From: Pyrococcus horikoshii OT3
GTDB lineage: Archaea > Methanobacteriota_B > Thermococci > Thermococcales > Thermococcaceae
DNA: 64,000 bases
Direction of reading: 5' to 3'
Assembly: GCF_000011105.1 (NCBI RefSeq)
Contig: NC_000961.1
Location: forward strand, 423,940 to 487,939
In this document: positions 30,586 through 39,676 of the stretch, piece by piece
Numbering within the stretch: position 1 is the stretch's first letter
Layout of the letters: each line of letters opens with the position of its first letter
Notes under the pieces: generated by a model
Database searches by the model: none
Seen by the model: only the letters and a program-made list of their open reading frames with translations
What the model was told of the DNA's origin: nothing
Program-made: the position numbers and the translations under genes

Positions 30586-32496
30586 ATGAAGAAGTACCTT
30601 GTTATAGTTCTGGTGGCAACCCTATTGTTGGGCAACCTTGGGGTAGTTCTTGCAGCAGAAGAACTCCCAAGGGAAGAAACCCTGTATACAGCAAATAGCT
30701 CCCCGCCAACGAACGCAAATCCCCTTCAGGGAAGCAATATAATCCCAATAGCGGGTTTGGTATTTGAACCCCTTTTCATGCTTAATTTCATGAAGACCGA
30801 GCTCGTTCCTTGGCTTGCAGACTATGGAAAGTGGGTAAGTGACAACGTGTTCGAAGTTAAGCTTAGGGAGGGAACAAGGTGGCAGGATGGCAAGCCTTTA
30901 ACGGCTAATGACGTTAAGTTCTCCTTTGAGTACTATGAGAAAGCCGGGCTTAAGGACTGGTCAAGATATGGACTTAAGGAAATTAAAGTTGTAGATGATA
31001 GAACCGTTCAGTTCGTATTTAGTGGAACTCCAAACGTTTGGGCATGGAGAAACGAGCTATATAGCGTTTTGATCCTTCCAGAGCATATATTTAAGAATAT
31101 AGATCCTCAAAAGGTTATTCACATGACATTCCTGGGAGATGAGCAGAAGTATCTCGTTGGTTCTGGCCCATACAAGCTTTACAAGGTCATTGAACAGCAA
31201 AAAGCAATATTCGTGAGAAACGATAACTGGTGGGGTGCAAAGTACTTTGGATTACCTAGTCCCAAGTACATAGTCCAGCTCTACGTGGGATCGAACGATC
31301 AAGCAGCAAACATGTTCCTCAAGGGAGACCTCGATGTGGGTACCTACTACGTTGACATAGTTGAGCTTAAGAAGAAGAACCCACACATAGTTAGCTGGCT
31401 CGATAGGCCACCATACTTCCCGCCCGTCGTCCCCGTTATCATGTACTTCAACGTTAAGCACAAGCCTCTCGATAACCCACTTGTAAGGAAAGCTATAGCA
31501 GAAGCAATTTGTCCGGCCCAAATAGTACAGCAAGGTCCAATTAGCGACCTTCCAGATCAAACTCCCCTGGGTAACGTCATGAAGCCATGGAAGGAGAAGA
31601 TAGGAGTTAGCCAGCTAATTGAAAAGTACGGATGGAGGTACTGCAACCCAACAGAAGCCGCTAAACTCTTGGATGAGGCTGGAATTAAGGATGTTGATGG
31701 GGATGGAATTAGGGAATACAATGGGAAGGACTTCGTTCTAACGTTCGCTGCATGTGGAGTATGTAGCGATTGGATGCAGGCCGTAGAGATCATAGTTAAC
31801 CAGCTAAAGGCCGTGGGAATAAAGGTTGACGTTAAGAAGTATGACTGGGGAACCATGGTTAGCAAGCAGCAAGCAGGTGAGTTCGACCTGACAATGCACT
31901 GGGCCGGAACGTTCAAGCCCGATCCATACAGCGTTTATTATGATCTCCTCTATTACAAAAACGACAAGGAAAAGGGTGGAGCAAACTTTGGCAACTACTA
32001 CAATCCGAAGGTAAATGAGTTGCTCGATGAGCTCGCAAAGACCCCAGACGAGGCAAAGCAGGTTCAACTTCTAGCTGAGCTAACGAAGATATGGCTTCAA
32101 GATGTTCCAGCGGTTCCACTCTACATGGGTACACTATTCTATGAAGCAAATACTCAATACTGGGCAAACTGGCCAAATGAGGACAATCCATACGGTGTAC
32201 CAATCTTCTGGCCAGGCTTTGGTACCTGGGGTACGGCCTTAGCCTTCCTGGGAGTCAGACCGGCCAAAGCTATAACTCCAACGACTTCTACAATAGTTCA
32301 GACCGTCACTAAAGAGAAGACAGAGACGGTTACGCAGGAGAAAACTGAAGTTAAGACCGTTACCGTTACTAAATCACCATCACCAACGAAGACCACGACT
32401 CCTACAACCACGACTACCAAGGGAGGGGTCTGCGGACCAGCAGCACTCGTTGGCCTCGTTGTGGTACCACTTCTTCTAAGGAGAAGGAGAGGCTGA
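30586..32496 (+). CDS. ABC importer substrate-binding protein with CGP-CTERM tail
   Basis: This 636-residue secreted protein has a signal peptide (MKKYLVIVLVATLLLGNLGV), an SBP_bac_5 body of the oligopeptide/oligosaccharide type (TRWQDGKPLTANDVKFSFE; later DLTMHWAGTFKPDP), a Thr-rich linker (TTTTTK) likely to be glycosylated, and the Thermococcales sorting tail VCGPAALVGLVVVPLLLRR. The tail fits CGP-CTERM, which anchors proteins at the cell surface. The ATG at 30586 has GGGGTGG before it; the earlier ATG at 30571 is less likely. First gene of a dpp/opp-like operon. Confidence 0.92.
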   Translation: MKKYLVIVLVATLLLGNLGVVLAAEELPREETLYTANSSPPTNANPLQGSNIIPIAGLVFEPLFMLNFMKTELVPWLADYGKWVSDNVFEVKLREGTRWQDGKPLTANDVKFSFEYYEKAGLKDWSRYGLKEIKVVDDRTVQFVFSGTPNVWAWRNELYSVLILPEHIFKNIDPQKVIHMTFLGDEQKYLVGSGPYKLYKVIEQQKAIFVRNDNWWGAKYFGLPSPKYIVQLYVGSNDQAANMFLKGDLDVGTYYVDIVELKKKNPHIVSWLDRPPYFPPVVPVIMYFNVKHKPLDNPLVRKAIAEAICPAQIVQQGPISDLPDQTPLGNVMKPWKEKIGVSQLIEKYGWRYCNPTEAAKLLDEAGIKDVDGDGIREYNGKDFVLTFAACGVCSDWMQAVEIIVNQLKAVGIKVDVKKYDWGTMVSKQQAGEFDLTMHWAGTFKPDPYSVYYDLLYYKNDKEKGGANFGNYYNPKVNELLDELAKTPDEAKQVQLLAELTKIWLQDVPAVPLYMGTLFYEANTQYWANWPNEDNPYGVPIFWPGFGTWGTALAFLGVRPAKAITPTTSTIVQTVTKEKTETVTQEKTEVKTVTVTKSPSPTKTTTPTTTTTKGGVCGPAALVGLVVVPLLLRRRRG

Positions 32497-32531
32497 GCTC
32501 TCTCTTTTATTATTTTGTTGGGGGGAATATT

Positions 32532-33524
32532 ATGGGTTTTGGGGATTATCTAAAGAGGAAAATCATCGTTTACGTACTAACCTTTATTTTTGCTGTAACC
32601 CTTAACTGGCTACTTCCTAGGCTTATGCCTGGGGATCCCATTCAAATCATGATAAACTCCGCATTAGGATTATCTCCCCAGGAAAGGGAAACCTTACTAA
32701 GATTTTATGAGCAATTGTACGGATTAAATAAGCCCCTTTACGTTCAGTTCGTTAATTTTTGGGTAGCCCTCTTCAAGGGAGATTTAGGGTATAGCATCCT
32801 CTATAGGGCCCCAGTTTCGAGGTTGCTTAAAAATGCCCTTCCCTATGATATTGCGATCTTGCTTCCTGCTATAGTCTTGAGTTGGTTAATCGGGAACTGG
32901 TTAGGGGCCTTTGCAGGTAAGAATAAGAAGTACGACAAATATATGATGCCCCTGTTCTATTTCTTAGCTAGCATGCCATATTTCTGGTTTGCAATGCTAC
33001 TCGTGTATCTTGTTGGTGTAAAAGCTGGAATCTTACCCTACCAGGGGGCCTATAGTCCAGATTTAATCCCAACTTTTTCCTTGAAGTTCGTTGTTGATTT
33101 CCTTAAACACTGGATAATGCCCTTCCTAAGCTTGTTCATTGTGATGATAGGTAGCTGGGCAATTGGCATGAGGAACATGATCATCTACGAGTTGGAAGCG
33201 GATTACGTGAGGTACCTAGAAGCACTAGGAGCAAGCGAGAAATTGATGACAAAGCACGCGTACAAGAATGCAATTCTACCCCAAATAACAGGGCTAGCCC
33301 TTCAGTTAGGCTTAATGGTTGCGGGGGCAATAGCCACTGAAATCGTCTTCAACTATCCAGGGGTTGGAGTGTTGCTAATGAAAGCGGCGATGAGCCAGGA
33401 TTACTTCCTTCTCCAGGGAGGCTTTTTGATGATCGTGATCTCGGTTTTAGTCGCTAATTTCGTGATAGACATAGTTTACGCTCTAATCGATCCACGTGTT
33501 AGAGCTAGCTATCTAGAGGGATGA
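32532..33524 (+). CDS. ABC importer permease, DppB type
   Basis: This 330-residue inner-membrane protein has the N-terminal segment VLTFIFAVTLNWLLPRLMPG typical of DppB/OppB, about six membrane spans, and the EAA-type loop YVRYLEALGASEKLMTKHAY that contacts the ATPases. GGGGGG precedes the ATG. Works with the other four proteins of this operon to import chitooligosaccharides or peptides. Confidence 0.92.
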   Translation: MGFGDYLKRKIIVYVLTFIFAVTLNWLLPRLMPGDPIQIMINSALGLSPQERETLLRFYEQLYGLNKPLYVQFVNFWVALFKGDLGYSILYRAPVSRLLKNALPYDIAILLPAIVLSWLIGNWLGAFAGKNKKYDKYMMPLFYFLASMPYFWFAMLLVYLVGVKAGILPYQGAYSPDLIPTFSLKFVVDFLKHWIMPFLSLFIVMIGSWAIGMRNMIIYELEADYVRYLEALGASEKLMTKHAYKNAILPQITGLALQLGLMVAGAIATEIVFNYPGVGVLLMKAAMSQDYFLLQGGFLMIVISVLVANFVIDIVYALIDPRVRASYLEG

Positions 33525-33527
33525 CGT

Positions 33528-34442
33528 ATGGAGGTAATAAAGCTCGCATTCAGGAATAATAAATTCAAATTTGGATTCGGGATGCTGATCGCTTTCATTA
33601 TCTTTGGACTTATCGGACCACTCTTTACGCCGTTTGCAAGCGATGGGCTGTACTACGAGCAAGTGGGTAAAATTAAGATCGCATCTTACTCTGCCAAAAC
33701 TCTACCTCCAATGACCAGGGAAAACATAACAACGTACACCGGAAAGAAGGTGGAAGTTCTTCACATCCTGGGAACGGACAAGGAGGGTAAAGATCTCTAT
33801 ACGGAGTTAGTCTACGGTCTTAGAACATCCCTATGGGTAGCATTCTTAGCTGCAATAATAGGAACGATAACGGGAATAACGATAGGCTTTGTCTCGGGCT
33901 ATAAGGGAGGTCTAGTGGATGAGCTCTTAATGATGTTCGTCAACATAATGCTGGTAATCCCTTCGATAGTCCTTCTAATCTTGGTAGCAGCTTACCTTGA
34001 AGCTAGAAGCCCCGAAATTCAAGCCCTCATAATAGGGTTAACGAACTGGCCTTGGGTTGCTAGATCCGTTAGAGCCCAAACCCTATCATTGAAGAATAGA
34101 GAGTTCGTTCACATGTCTAAGATAATGGGAGTTGGGGATCTCAGAATTATTGTGGAGGATATCCTACCTAACATGATCTCCTACATCTTCATGACTGGAA
34201 TCCTTCAAGTTAGCGGTGCGATACTAGCATCGGCAACCCTAGACTTCATTGGTCTAGGGCCAACAACCATGGTTTCCCTGGGCGTGATACTCCAGAAGGC
34301 CATCATGCACAATGCCCTTCAATTTGGCTGGTGGTGGTGGTTCATTCCTCCAGGGCTATTTATAACGCTGATAATCACGTCATTATTCTTCATAAATCTT
34401 GGTTTGGAGGAGGTGTTTAATCCGAGGTTGAGGGGGGTGTGA
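33528..34442 (+). CDS. ABC importer permease, DppC type
   Basis: This 304-residue permease has the DppC pattern: an N-terminal span, a loop with HILGTDKEGKDLYTELVYGLRTSL, then five spans with the ATPase-contacting loop EFVHMSKIMGVGDLRIIVE. It follows the first permease by three bases. The 3' end overlaps the next ATPase gene by four bases (GTGA). Confidence 0.92.
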   Translation: MEVIKLAFRNNKFKFGFGMLIAFIIFGLIGPLFTPFASDGLYYEQVGKIKIASYSAKTLPPMTRENITTYTGKKVEVLHILGTDKEGKDLYTELVYGLRTSLWVAFLAAIIGTITGITIGFVSGYKGGLVDELLMMFVNIMLVIPSIVLLILVAAYLEARSPEIQALIIGLTNWPWVARSVRAQTLSLKNREFVHMSKIMGVGDLRIIVEDILPNMISYIFMTGILQVSGAILASATLDFIGLGPTTMVSLGVILQKAIMHNALQFGWWWWFIPPGLFITLIITSLFFINLGLEEVFNPRLRGV

Positions 34443-35413
34443 TTTTGCTTAGGGTTAGGAATCTTAGGATTTATTACTCGACTCCTAGGGGTTTCGTGAA
34501 AGCTGTTGATGGGGTTAGTTTTGAAGTCAAAAAGGGGGAAGTGTTTGGAATTGCTGGCGAGAGTGGTTGTGGGAAGTCAACCCTAGTCCACTCCCTAATC
34601 CTAAGAAAACCACCAATGACGCACAAGGGTGGGAAGGCAATCTTCAAGGGGAAAGACTTAATGAAACTCTCCAGGGAGGAGGCTAGAAAAATCCAGTACA
34701 AGGAGTTATCAATAATCCCACAATACGCAATGAATGCATTAAACCCAACCAAGAAAATCAAGGATATAGTTTGGGATTTGGCAAGAGAGCACGGAATGCA
34801 GGATAAAAAAGAGGTTGAAAAACTCTTGAAAGAGAGGTTAAGCATGGTGAAACTCTCGCCAAAGGTTGCTGAAATGTATCCAGTAGAGTTGAGTGGTGGA
34901 ATGAGGCAGAGGGCTACAATGGTAGTCTCAACCCTCCTAAACCCAGACTTACTAATTGCTGATGAAGTAACGTCAGCATTAGATGTGACAACGCAGAGGG
35001 TAGTGATAGAATTACTCCATCACTTCATGGAAGAGGGGATTGTGAAGTCAATAATTTTTGTCACGCACGATTTAGCATTATTGAGGCAGATAGCTGATAG
35101 GGTGATGATTATGTACGCTGGGAAGGTTGTTGAGATTGGAAGCATGGAGGAGGTTCTAGAATCTCCAGCTCACCCGTACACTCAACTCCTTTTGAATTCT
35201 CTCCCGAGAATGGGTGTTCATTATAAGAGGGAGAGGCTTCGTGGGATTCCTGGTTACCCGATTAGTCTCTTGAATCCTCCTGAGGGTTGTAGGTTTTATA
35301 CTCGTTGTCCTTATGCTATGCAAGTGTGTCGTGAGGTTGAGCCTGAATTAGTTGAAGTTTCCCCAGGGCATTACGCTGCTTGTCACTTGCTTGGGGGTGG
35401 TTCTCGTGCTTGA
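34439..35413 (+). CDS. ABC importer ATPase, DppD type
   Basis: This 324-residue ATPase has Walker A GESGCGKST, signature VELSGGMRQR, Walker B LLIADEVTSALD, the switch His in FVTHDLALL, and the C-terminal oligopeptide-transporter domain with CRFYTRCPYAMQVC. Either GTG 34439 or TTG 34445 is the start. Base composition changes inside the gene: the middle is rich in A and C, the last about 200 bases are rich in G and T (see findings). Confidence 0.92.
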   Translation: MILLRVRNLRIYYSTPRGFVKAVDGVSFEVKKGEVFGIAGESGCGKSTLVHSLILRKPPMTHKGGKAIFKGKDLMKLSREEARKIQYKELSIIPQYAMNALNPTKKIKDIVWDLAREHGMQDKKEVEKLLKERLSMVKLSPKVAEMYPVELSGGMRQRATMVVSTLLNPDLLIADEVTSALDVTTQRVVIELLHHFMEEGIVKSIIFVTHDLALLRQIADRVMIMYAGKVVEIGSMEEVLESPAHPYTQLLLNSLPRMGVHYKRERLRGIPGYPISLLNPPEGCRFYTRCPYAMQVCREVEPELVEVSPGHYAACHLLGGGSRA

Positions 35414-36362
35414 GTTGGAGCATGTGACTAAGGTTTTCACTTCAGGCTTGTTTGGTGGTTATGAGGTTAGAGCAGTTGATGATGTTAGTTTTGAGGTTGG
35501 TGAGGGTGAGATTGTTAGTTTGATTGGGGAGAGTGGTAGTGGTAAGACTACTATTGGGAAGTTGATTCTTAGGTTGTTGAAGCCTACTTCGGGTAGGATT
35601 TTGTTTAGGGGTGAGGATATTTGGAGTTTTGATAGGGAAAAGTTGAGGAGGTATTATTATAAGAATGTTCAAGCCGTCTTTCAGGATCCTTTCGCTAGTT
35701 TTAACCCCTTGCATAAGGTTGATAGGGTTTTTGATTTGGTTTTTAGGAATTTTTTGAGGGGTGTTGCTCCTGGGGAGAGGGAAGAATTGATCAAGAGGAG
35801 TTTGGAGAGTGTTGGTTTGAATCCTGGTGAGGTTTTGGGGAAGTATCCTCACCAGTTGAGTGGTGGGCAGTTGCAAAGAATATTAATTGCTAGGGCTTTG
35901 CTTGTTGAGCCTTCTCTTTTAATTGCTGATGAGGCCGTTTCCATGCTTGATGCTTCTACTAGGATTGATATTCTTAACTTGTTGGGGGAGTTTAGGGATA
36001 AGTTTGGTACTTCCGTGATTTTTATTACTCATGATTTGGCCTTGGGTTATTATATTAGTGATAAGATTGTTATTATGTATAGGGGTAGGATTGTGGAGTG
36101 GGGTGATGCTGAGAGGGTTTTTGGGAATCCCCTGCATCCTTACACTAGGATGCTCTTGGAGAGTGTTCCTGATTTGAGTGTTAGGTGGGAGTTTAAGGGT
36201 ATTGAGCCTGAGAGGGAGGAGGAGAGGGTTTACGAGATTAAGGGTTGTAGGTTTGCTCCAAGGTGCCCTTACGCGAGAAAAGAATGCTACGAAAAACCCC
36301 CACAAACAATAGAAATAGAAAAAAACCACCATGTAGCATGCTACCTCTATTTAAAGGGGTGA
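35406..36362 (+). CDS. ABC importer ATPase, DppF type
   Basis: This 318-residue ATPase has Walker A GESGSGKTT, signature HQLSGGQLQR, Walker B LLIADEAVSMLD, the switch His in FITHDLALG, and a C-terminal CRFAPRCPYARKEC cluster. The frame opens earlier, but GTG 35406 follows GGGGGTGG at a good distance. Most of the gene is strikingly G+T rich on the coding strand (codons GGT, TTG, GTT, AGT), then flips to A+C rich over its last about 110 bases. It ends the transport part of the operon. Confidence 0.9.
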   Translation: MLELEHVTKVFTSGLFGGYEVRAVDDVSFEVGEGEIVSLIGESGSGKTTIGKLILRLLKPTSGRILFRGEDIWSFDREKLRRYYYKNVQAVFQDPFASFNPLHKVDRVFDLVFRNFLRGVAPGEREELIKRSLESVGLNPGEVLGKYPHQLSGGQLQRILIARALLVEPSLLIADEAVSMLDASTRIDILNLLGEFRDKFGTSVIFITHDLALGYYISDKIVIMYRGRIVEWGDAERVFGNPLHPYTRMLLESVPDLSVRWEFKGIEPEREEERVYEIKGCRFAPRCPYARKECYEKPPQTIEIEKNHHVACYLYLKG

Positions 36363-36368
36363 GGTTAA

Positions 36369-37346
36369 ATGAAAACGCTAATTGAGATTAAGCAAACGCC
36401 TGATGGGATAATTAAAGCTGATAAGGTATTTAATAAGGTAAAAGATAAGATAAGCCTACCGAATAGAATCCTGTACTTAGGGTGTGGCTCTTCACACTTC
36501 CTTTCCAAGCTCTTGGCAATGGTTACTAACATGCACGGAGGCCTAGGGATAGCGTTACCATGTTCCGAGTTTCTTTACTCTAAGGAAACTTATCCGATAG
36601 GAGAGGTAGAGCTTGCGGTAGGAATATCGAGGTCAGGGGAAACCACAGAGATCTTATTGGCCTTAGAGAAAATTAACGTCAAGAAACTTGGAATTACTAC
36701 ACGTGAAAGCTCCTTGACGAGAATGTGTGATTATTCTCTGGTAGTTCCAGCCATTGAAGAGAGCGTTGTGATGACGCACTCATTTACATCCTTCTACTTT
36801 GCATACCTCCAGTTGTTAAGATACTCCTATGGACTTCCACCTTTAAATGCTGGAGAGATCTCAAAAGCAACGGAGAAAAGCCTGGAATACGAAAGATACA
36901 TAAGGGAGATAGTTGAGAGCTTTGACTTCCAAAACATTATCTTTCTGGGCTCAGGATTGTTATATCCCGTAGCTCTAGAGGCAAGTCTGAAAATGAAGGA
37001 GATGTCAATATTCTGGAGTGAGGCTTACCCAACCTTTGAGGTGAGGCACGGCTTTAAGGCCATAGCTGATGAAAAAACTCTAGTTGTGCTAATGGTTGAG
37101 GAGCCTTTTGAGTGGCATGAAAAGCTTGTAAAGGAGTTCAAGAACCAGGGGGCAAAGGTGCTAGTAATCTCAAATTCTCCCCAGGATCTTGGACAGGACT
37201 ATTCTATAGAACTTCCCAGACTCAGTAAAGATGCGAATCCAATTCCCTACCTCCCTATAGTTCAGCTTCTCTCCTACTATAAAGCGGTAAGCCGTGGATT
37301 AAATCCCGATAATCCCAGGTTTTTGGACAAGGTTGTAAGGTGGTAG
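36369..37346 (+). CDS. glmD: Glucosamine-6-phosphate deaminase, SIS-domain type
   Basis: This 325-residue protein has two SIS domains: [15 protein letters not shown] with [13 protein letters not shown] in the first, [19 protein letters not shown] in the second. It matches the archaeal GlmD enzyme, which converts glucosamine 6-phosphate to fructose 6-phosphate and ammonia, and is unrelated to bacterial NagB. GGGGTGAGG precedes the ATG. It lies six bases after the transporter and overlaps the region of the next start, so all are co-transcribed. A glucosamine kinase is not in the window. Confidence 0.9.
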
Positions 37347-37348
37347 GT

Positions 37349-39676
37349 ATGAAAGTTCAACACGATGGAAGGTTGTACTCTCTGGATGATGAAAGGATTG
37401 TTGTATACGGAGGTACCCTTCAATACTTTAGGGTTCCCAGGAATTACTGGGAGGATAGGCTAAGAAAGATGAAGTCCCATGGATTGAACACGGTTGAGAC
37501 GTACATTGCCTGGAACTGGCATGAGCCTCAGGAGGGGGTCTTTGATTTTACCGGTGAAACTCATCCTCAGAGGGACTTAATAGGGTTTCTGGAGTTAGCC
37601 CAAAAGCTTGGCCTTTACGTGATTATAAGGCCAGGCCCCTACATCTGTGGAGAATGGAAGAACGGTGGAATTCCGGATTGGTTGATTAACTCTCACCCCG
37701 AAATACTTGCGAAAAGTCCTAATGGGAGCTTTCCCAGGGATGTATACTATCCTCCAATTACCTATCTTCACCCTACGTATTTGGAGTATGCCATGAAGTG
37801 GTACGAGGAAGTTTTACCCATAATAAGAGACTACCTGTACTCCAATGGAGGGTCGATAATAAGTGTAACGATTGATGACGAACCCTCTTACTGGGAAACT
37901 ATATTTCAACCATTCCTAACTGACTACAACGAAATAATAGTTAGGGAAAATGGGATCTGGCATTCCTGGCTTAAGGAGAACTACTCTTTAGGTGATTTGG
38001 AGGAAAGGTATGGGGAAAGGTTTTCAGACTATACGGAAATTGCACCACCAAAGTCTTTCTCTGAACCCCTTCCAAAGGTACTCGACTGGCACCACTTCAA
38101 GATATGGATGATCAACGAGTATGTGAGGAGGCTCTATGAGAAAATTAGGGAATACGTTGATGTTCCAATAAGCCTCTTGGATCCATACTTGTTGCTAGCT
38201 GCTTGGAAGGAGTTTTACCTCTACGTGACCAGGCATAAGCTTGACATCCATCTATGGACTGAGTTCTGGTATTCGTTCTACAGGACGTTTGACTTCAAGG
38301 AAGACAAGCTCGGTCACCTTTACTTTAAGACTGGAATTTACAGGTACTACGTAAGCAAGCTTAAGACTCCTCCCCTAAGCATAGAGACCCAAGCTTCCCT
38401 CGCCAACGTCATAGAGAAAGATGAAGCCGAGCTCCTCTATGCGCTCCTTCCAGCGCTTGGAATTCACAACCTTAACTACTACCTCTACGTTGGTGGCGAG
38501 AATCCGAGGGGATATGAATCCCACAATGGTGTTACGTGGGATGTGTACTCTCCAATAGGGTTGGATGGAAGGGAGAGGCAGCACGTAGAGCCGATAAAAT
38601 GGATCGGTGAGTTCTTGAAGTCTAATATAGATTTCGTAGATTCCCAATTCAAAGCGAGAGTAGCATTTGGAATGTATGAACCCTACGAAGCCCTTAACCT
38701 CTGGGGGTACAAACCGGAAAGCTTCGAGGAAAGCGTGAACCTTAACGAATACCTCTTTGGGGAAAGGGGTTTGCTGACCCTCTTAGCTATGAGCAACGTT
38801 CCATTTGATGTCATAGACCTCGAGATTTCTACCCTGGAGGAGATGCTTCAGTACGAGCAGATCTGGGTTTACAGTTTGGATTTCATGAGCAGAGAGGTTC
38901 AAGAAAAACTCATTAAGTATGTCGAGGAAGGAGGGAACTTAGTGATATTACCAACCCTCCCGTACCTAGACGAGAACATGAAGCCATGTACAAGGCTAAG
39001 GGATTTCCTTGGGGTTGAGGTTGAGAGGGCTAAAGCCAGGGATAACATGAGGTTAATTCCATACCTCAGCGTTGATGCAGAGGGAATAGATAGGATGGTT
39101 GTTAGGAACGTCGCTAGGGAAGTTAAGGGAGGGGAAGCAATAGCATGGATTGGAGACAAAGTTGTAGGTACAATCGTGAGGAAAGGAAAGGGTTCCGCGG
39201 TAATCCTTGGATTCAGACTTCAATACTACTCGAGCTACCATGATATGCATAGAAAGTTCGTCGATAAGATACTTCAGCTTCAGGGTGTTAAAAGGGAAGT
39301 TGAAGTATCTAATAGGGATATAATAGCTATTCCAAGGATCCACTACCTGGTTCTGGTGAACCCTAGGGATGAGGAGGTAGCTGGAAAGGTTAAGTATAGG
39401 GGAGTTGAATTCGAGATTAAAATGAAGGGTAGAGGGGTTCTCTTCATTCCGGTTGACGTTGAGATCAACGGAGTCAAATTAGTCTACGCCACGGCCACTC
39501 CCATAGGAGGTGGAAATAGGAGAATTAAGTTCAGAAACCATCTCTCGGATACGAGTGAAATTGCCATTAGGGATGGAAGGATCAGGGGTGTTAAGGGAGG
39601 GTACGTACTCCAGGAAAAGGGTGAAAGGGTTTACGTGATAAGGCACGAGAGGGAAACCTTTGAGATAGAATTTTAG
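37349..39676 (+). CDS. glmA: Exo-beta-D-glucosaminidase (GlmA, GH35)
   Basis: This 775-residue enzyme cuts glucosamine from the non-reducing end of (partly) deacetylated chitooligosaccharides. The (beta/alpha)8 domain has VVYGGTLQYFRVPRNYWEDR, VIIRPGPYICGEWKNGG, the acid/base Glu in SVTIDDEPSYWE and the likely nucleophile in PPLSIETQASLAN. A glutamine-amidotransferase-like middle and beta-rich C-terminal domains follow. GTG 37340 also opens the frame, but GGTGGTAGGT places the start at ATG 37349. No signal peptide, so it acts on imported sugars. Overlaps the convergent gene by four bases. Confidence 0.93.
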   Translation: MKVQHDGRLYSLDDERIVVYGGTLQYFRVPRNYWEDRLRKMKSHGLNTVETYIAWNWHEPQEGVFDFTGETHPQRDLIGFLELAQKLGLYVIIRPGPYICGEWKNGGIPDWLINSHPEILAKSPNGSFPRDVYYPPITYLHPTYLEYAMKWYEEVLPIIRDYLYSNGGSIISVTIDDEPSYWETIFQPFLTDYNEIIVRENGIWHSWLKENYSLGDLEERYGERFSDYTEIAPPKSFSEPLPKVLDWHHFKIWMINEYVRRLYEKIREYVDVPISLLDPYLLLAAWKEFYLYVTRHKLDIHLWTEFWYSFYRTFDFKEDKLGHLYFKTGIYRYYVSKLKTPPLSIETQASLANVIEKDEAELLYALLPALGIHNLNYYLYVGGENPRGYESHNGVTWDVYSPIGLDGRERQHVEPIKWIGEFLKSNIDFVDSQFKARVAFGMYEPYEALNLWGYKPESFEESVNLNEYLFGERGLLTLLAMSNVPFDVIDLEISTLEEMLQYEQIWVYSLDFMSREVQEKLIKYVEEGGNLVILPTLPYLDENMKPCTRLRDFLGVEVERAKARDNMRLIPYLSVDAEGIDRMVVRNVAREVKGGEAIAWIGDKVVGTIVRKGKGSAVILGFRLQYYSSYHDMHRKFVDKILQLQGVKREVEVSNRDIIAIPRIHYLVLVNPRDEEVAGKVKYRGVEFEIKMKGRGVLFIPVDVEINGVKLVYATATPIGGGNRRIKFRNHLSDTSEIAIRDGRIRGVKGGYVLQEKGERVYVIRHERETFEIEF

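Noticed and set aside
35442..36332. Two long minus-strand frames (144 and 137 codons).
   Set aside because: They lie wholly inside the ABC ATPase gene, have low-complexity Pro/Thr/Asn/Leu composition and arise from the G+T skew of the coding strand.
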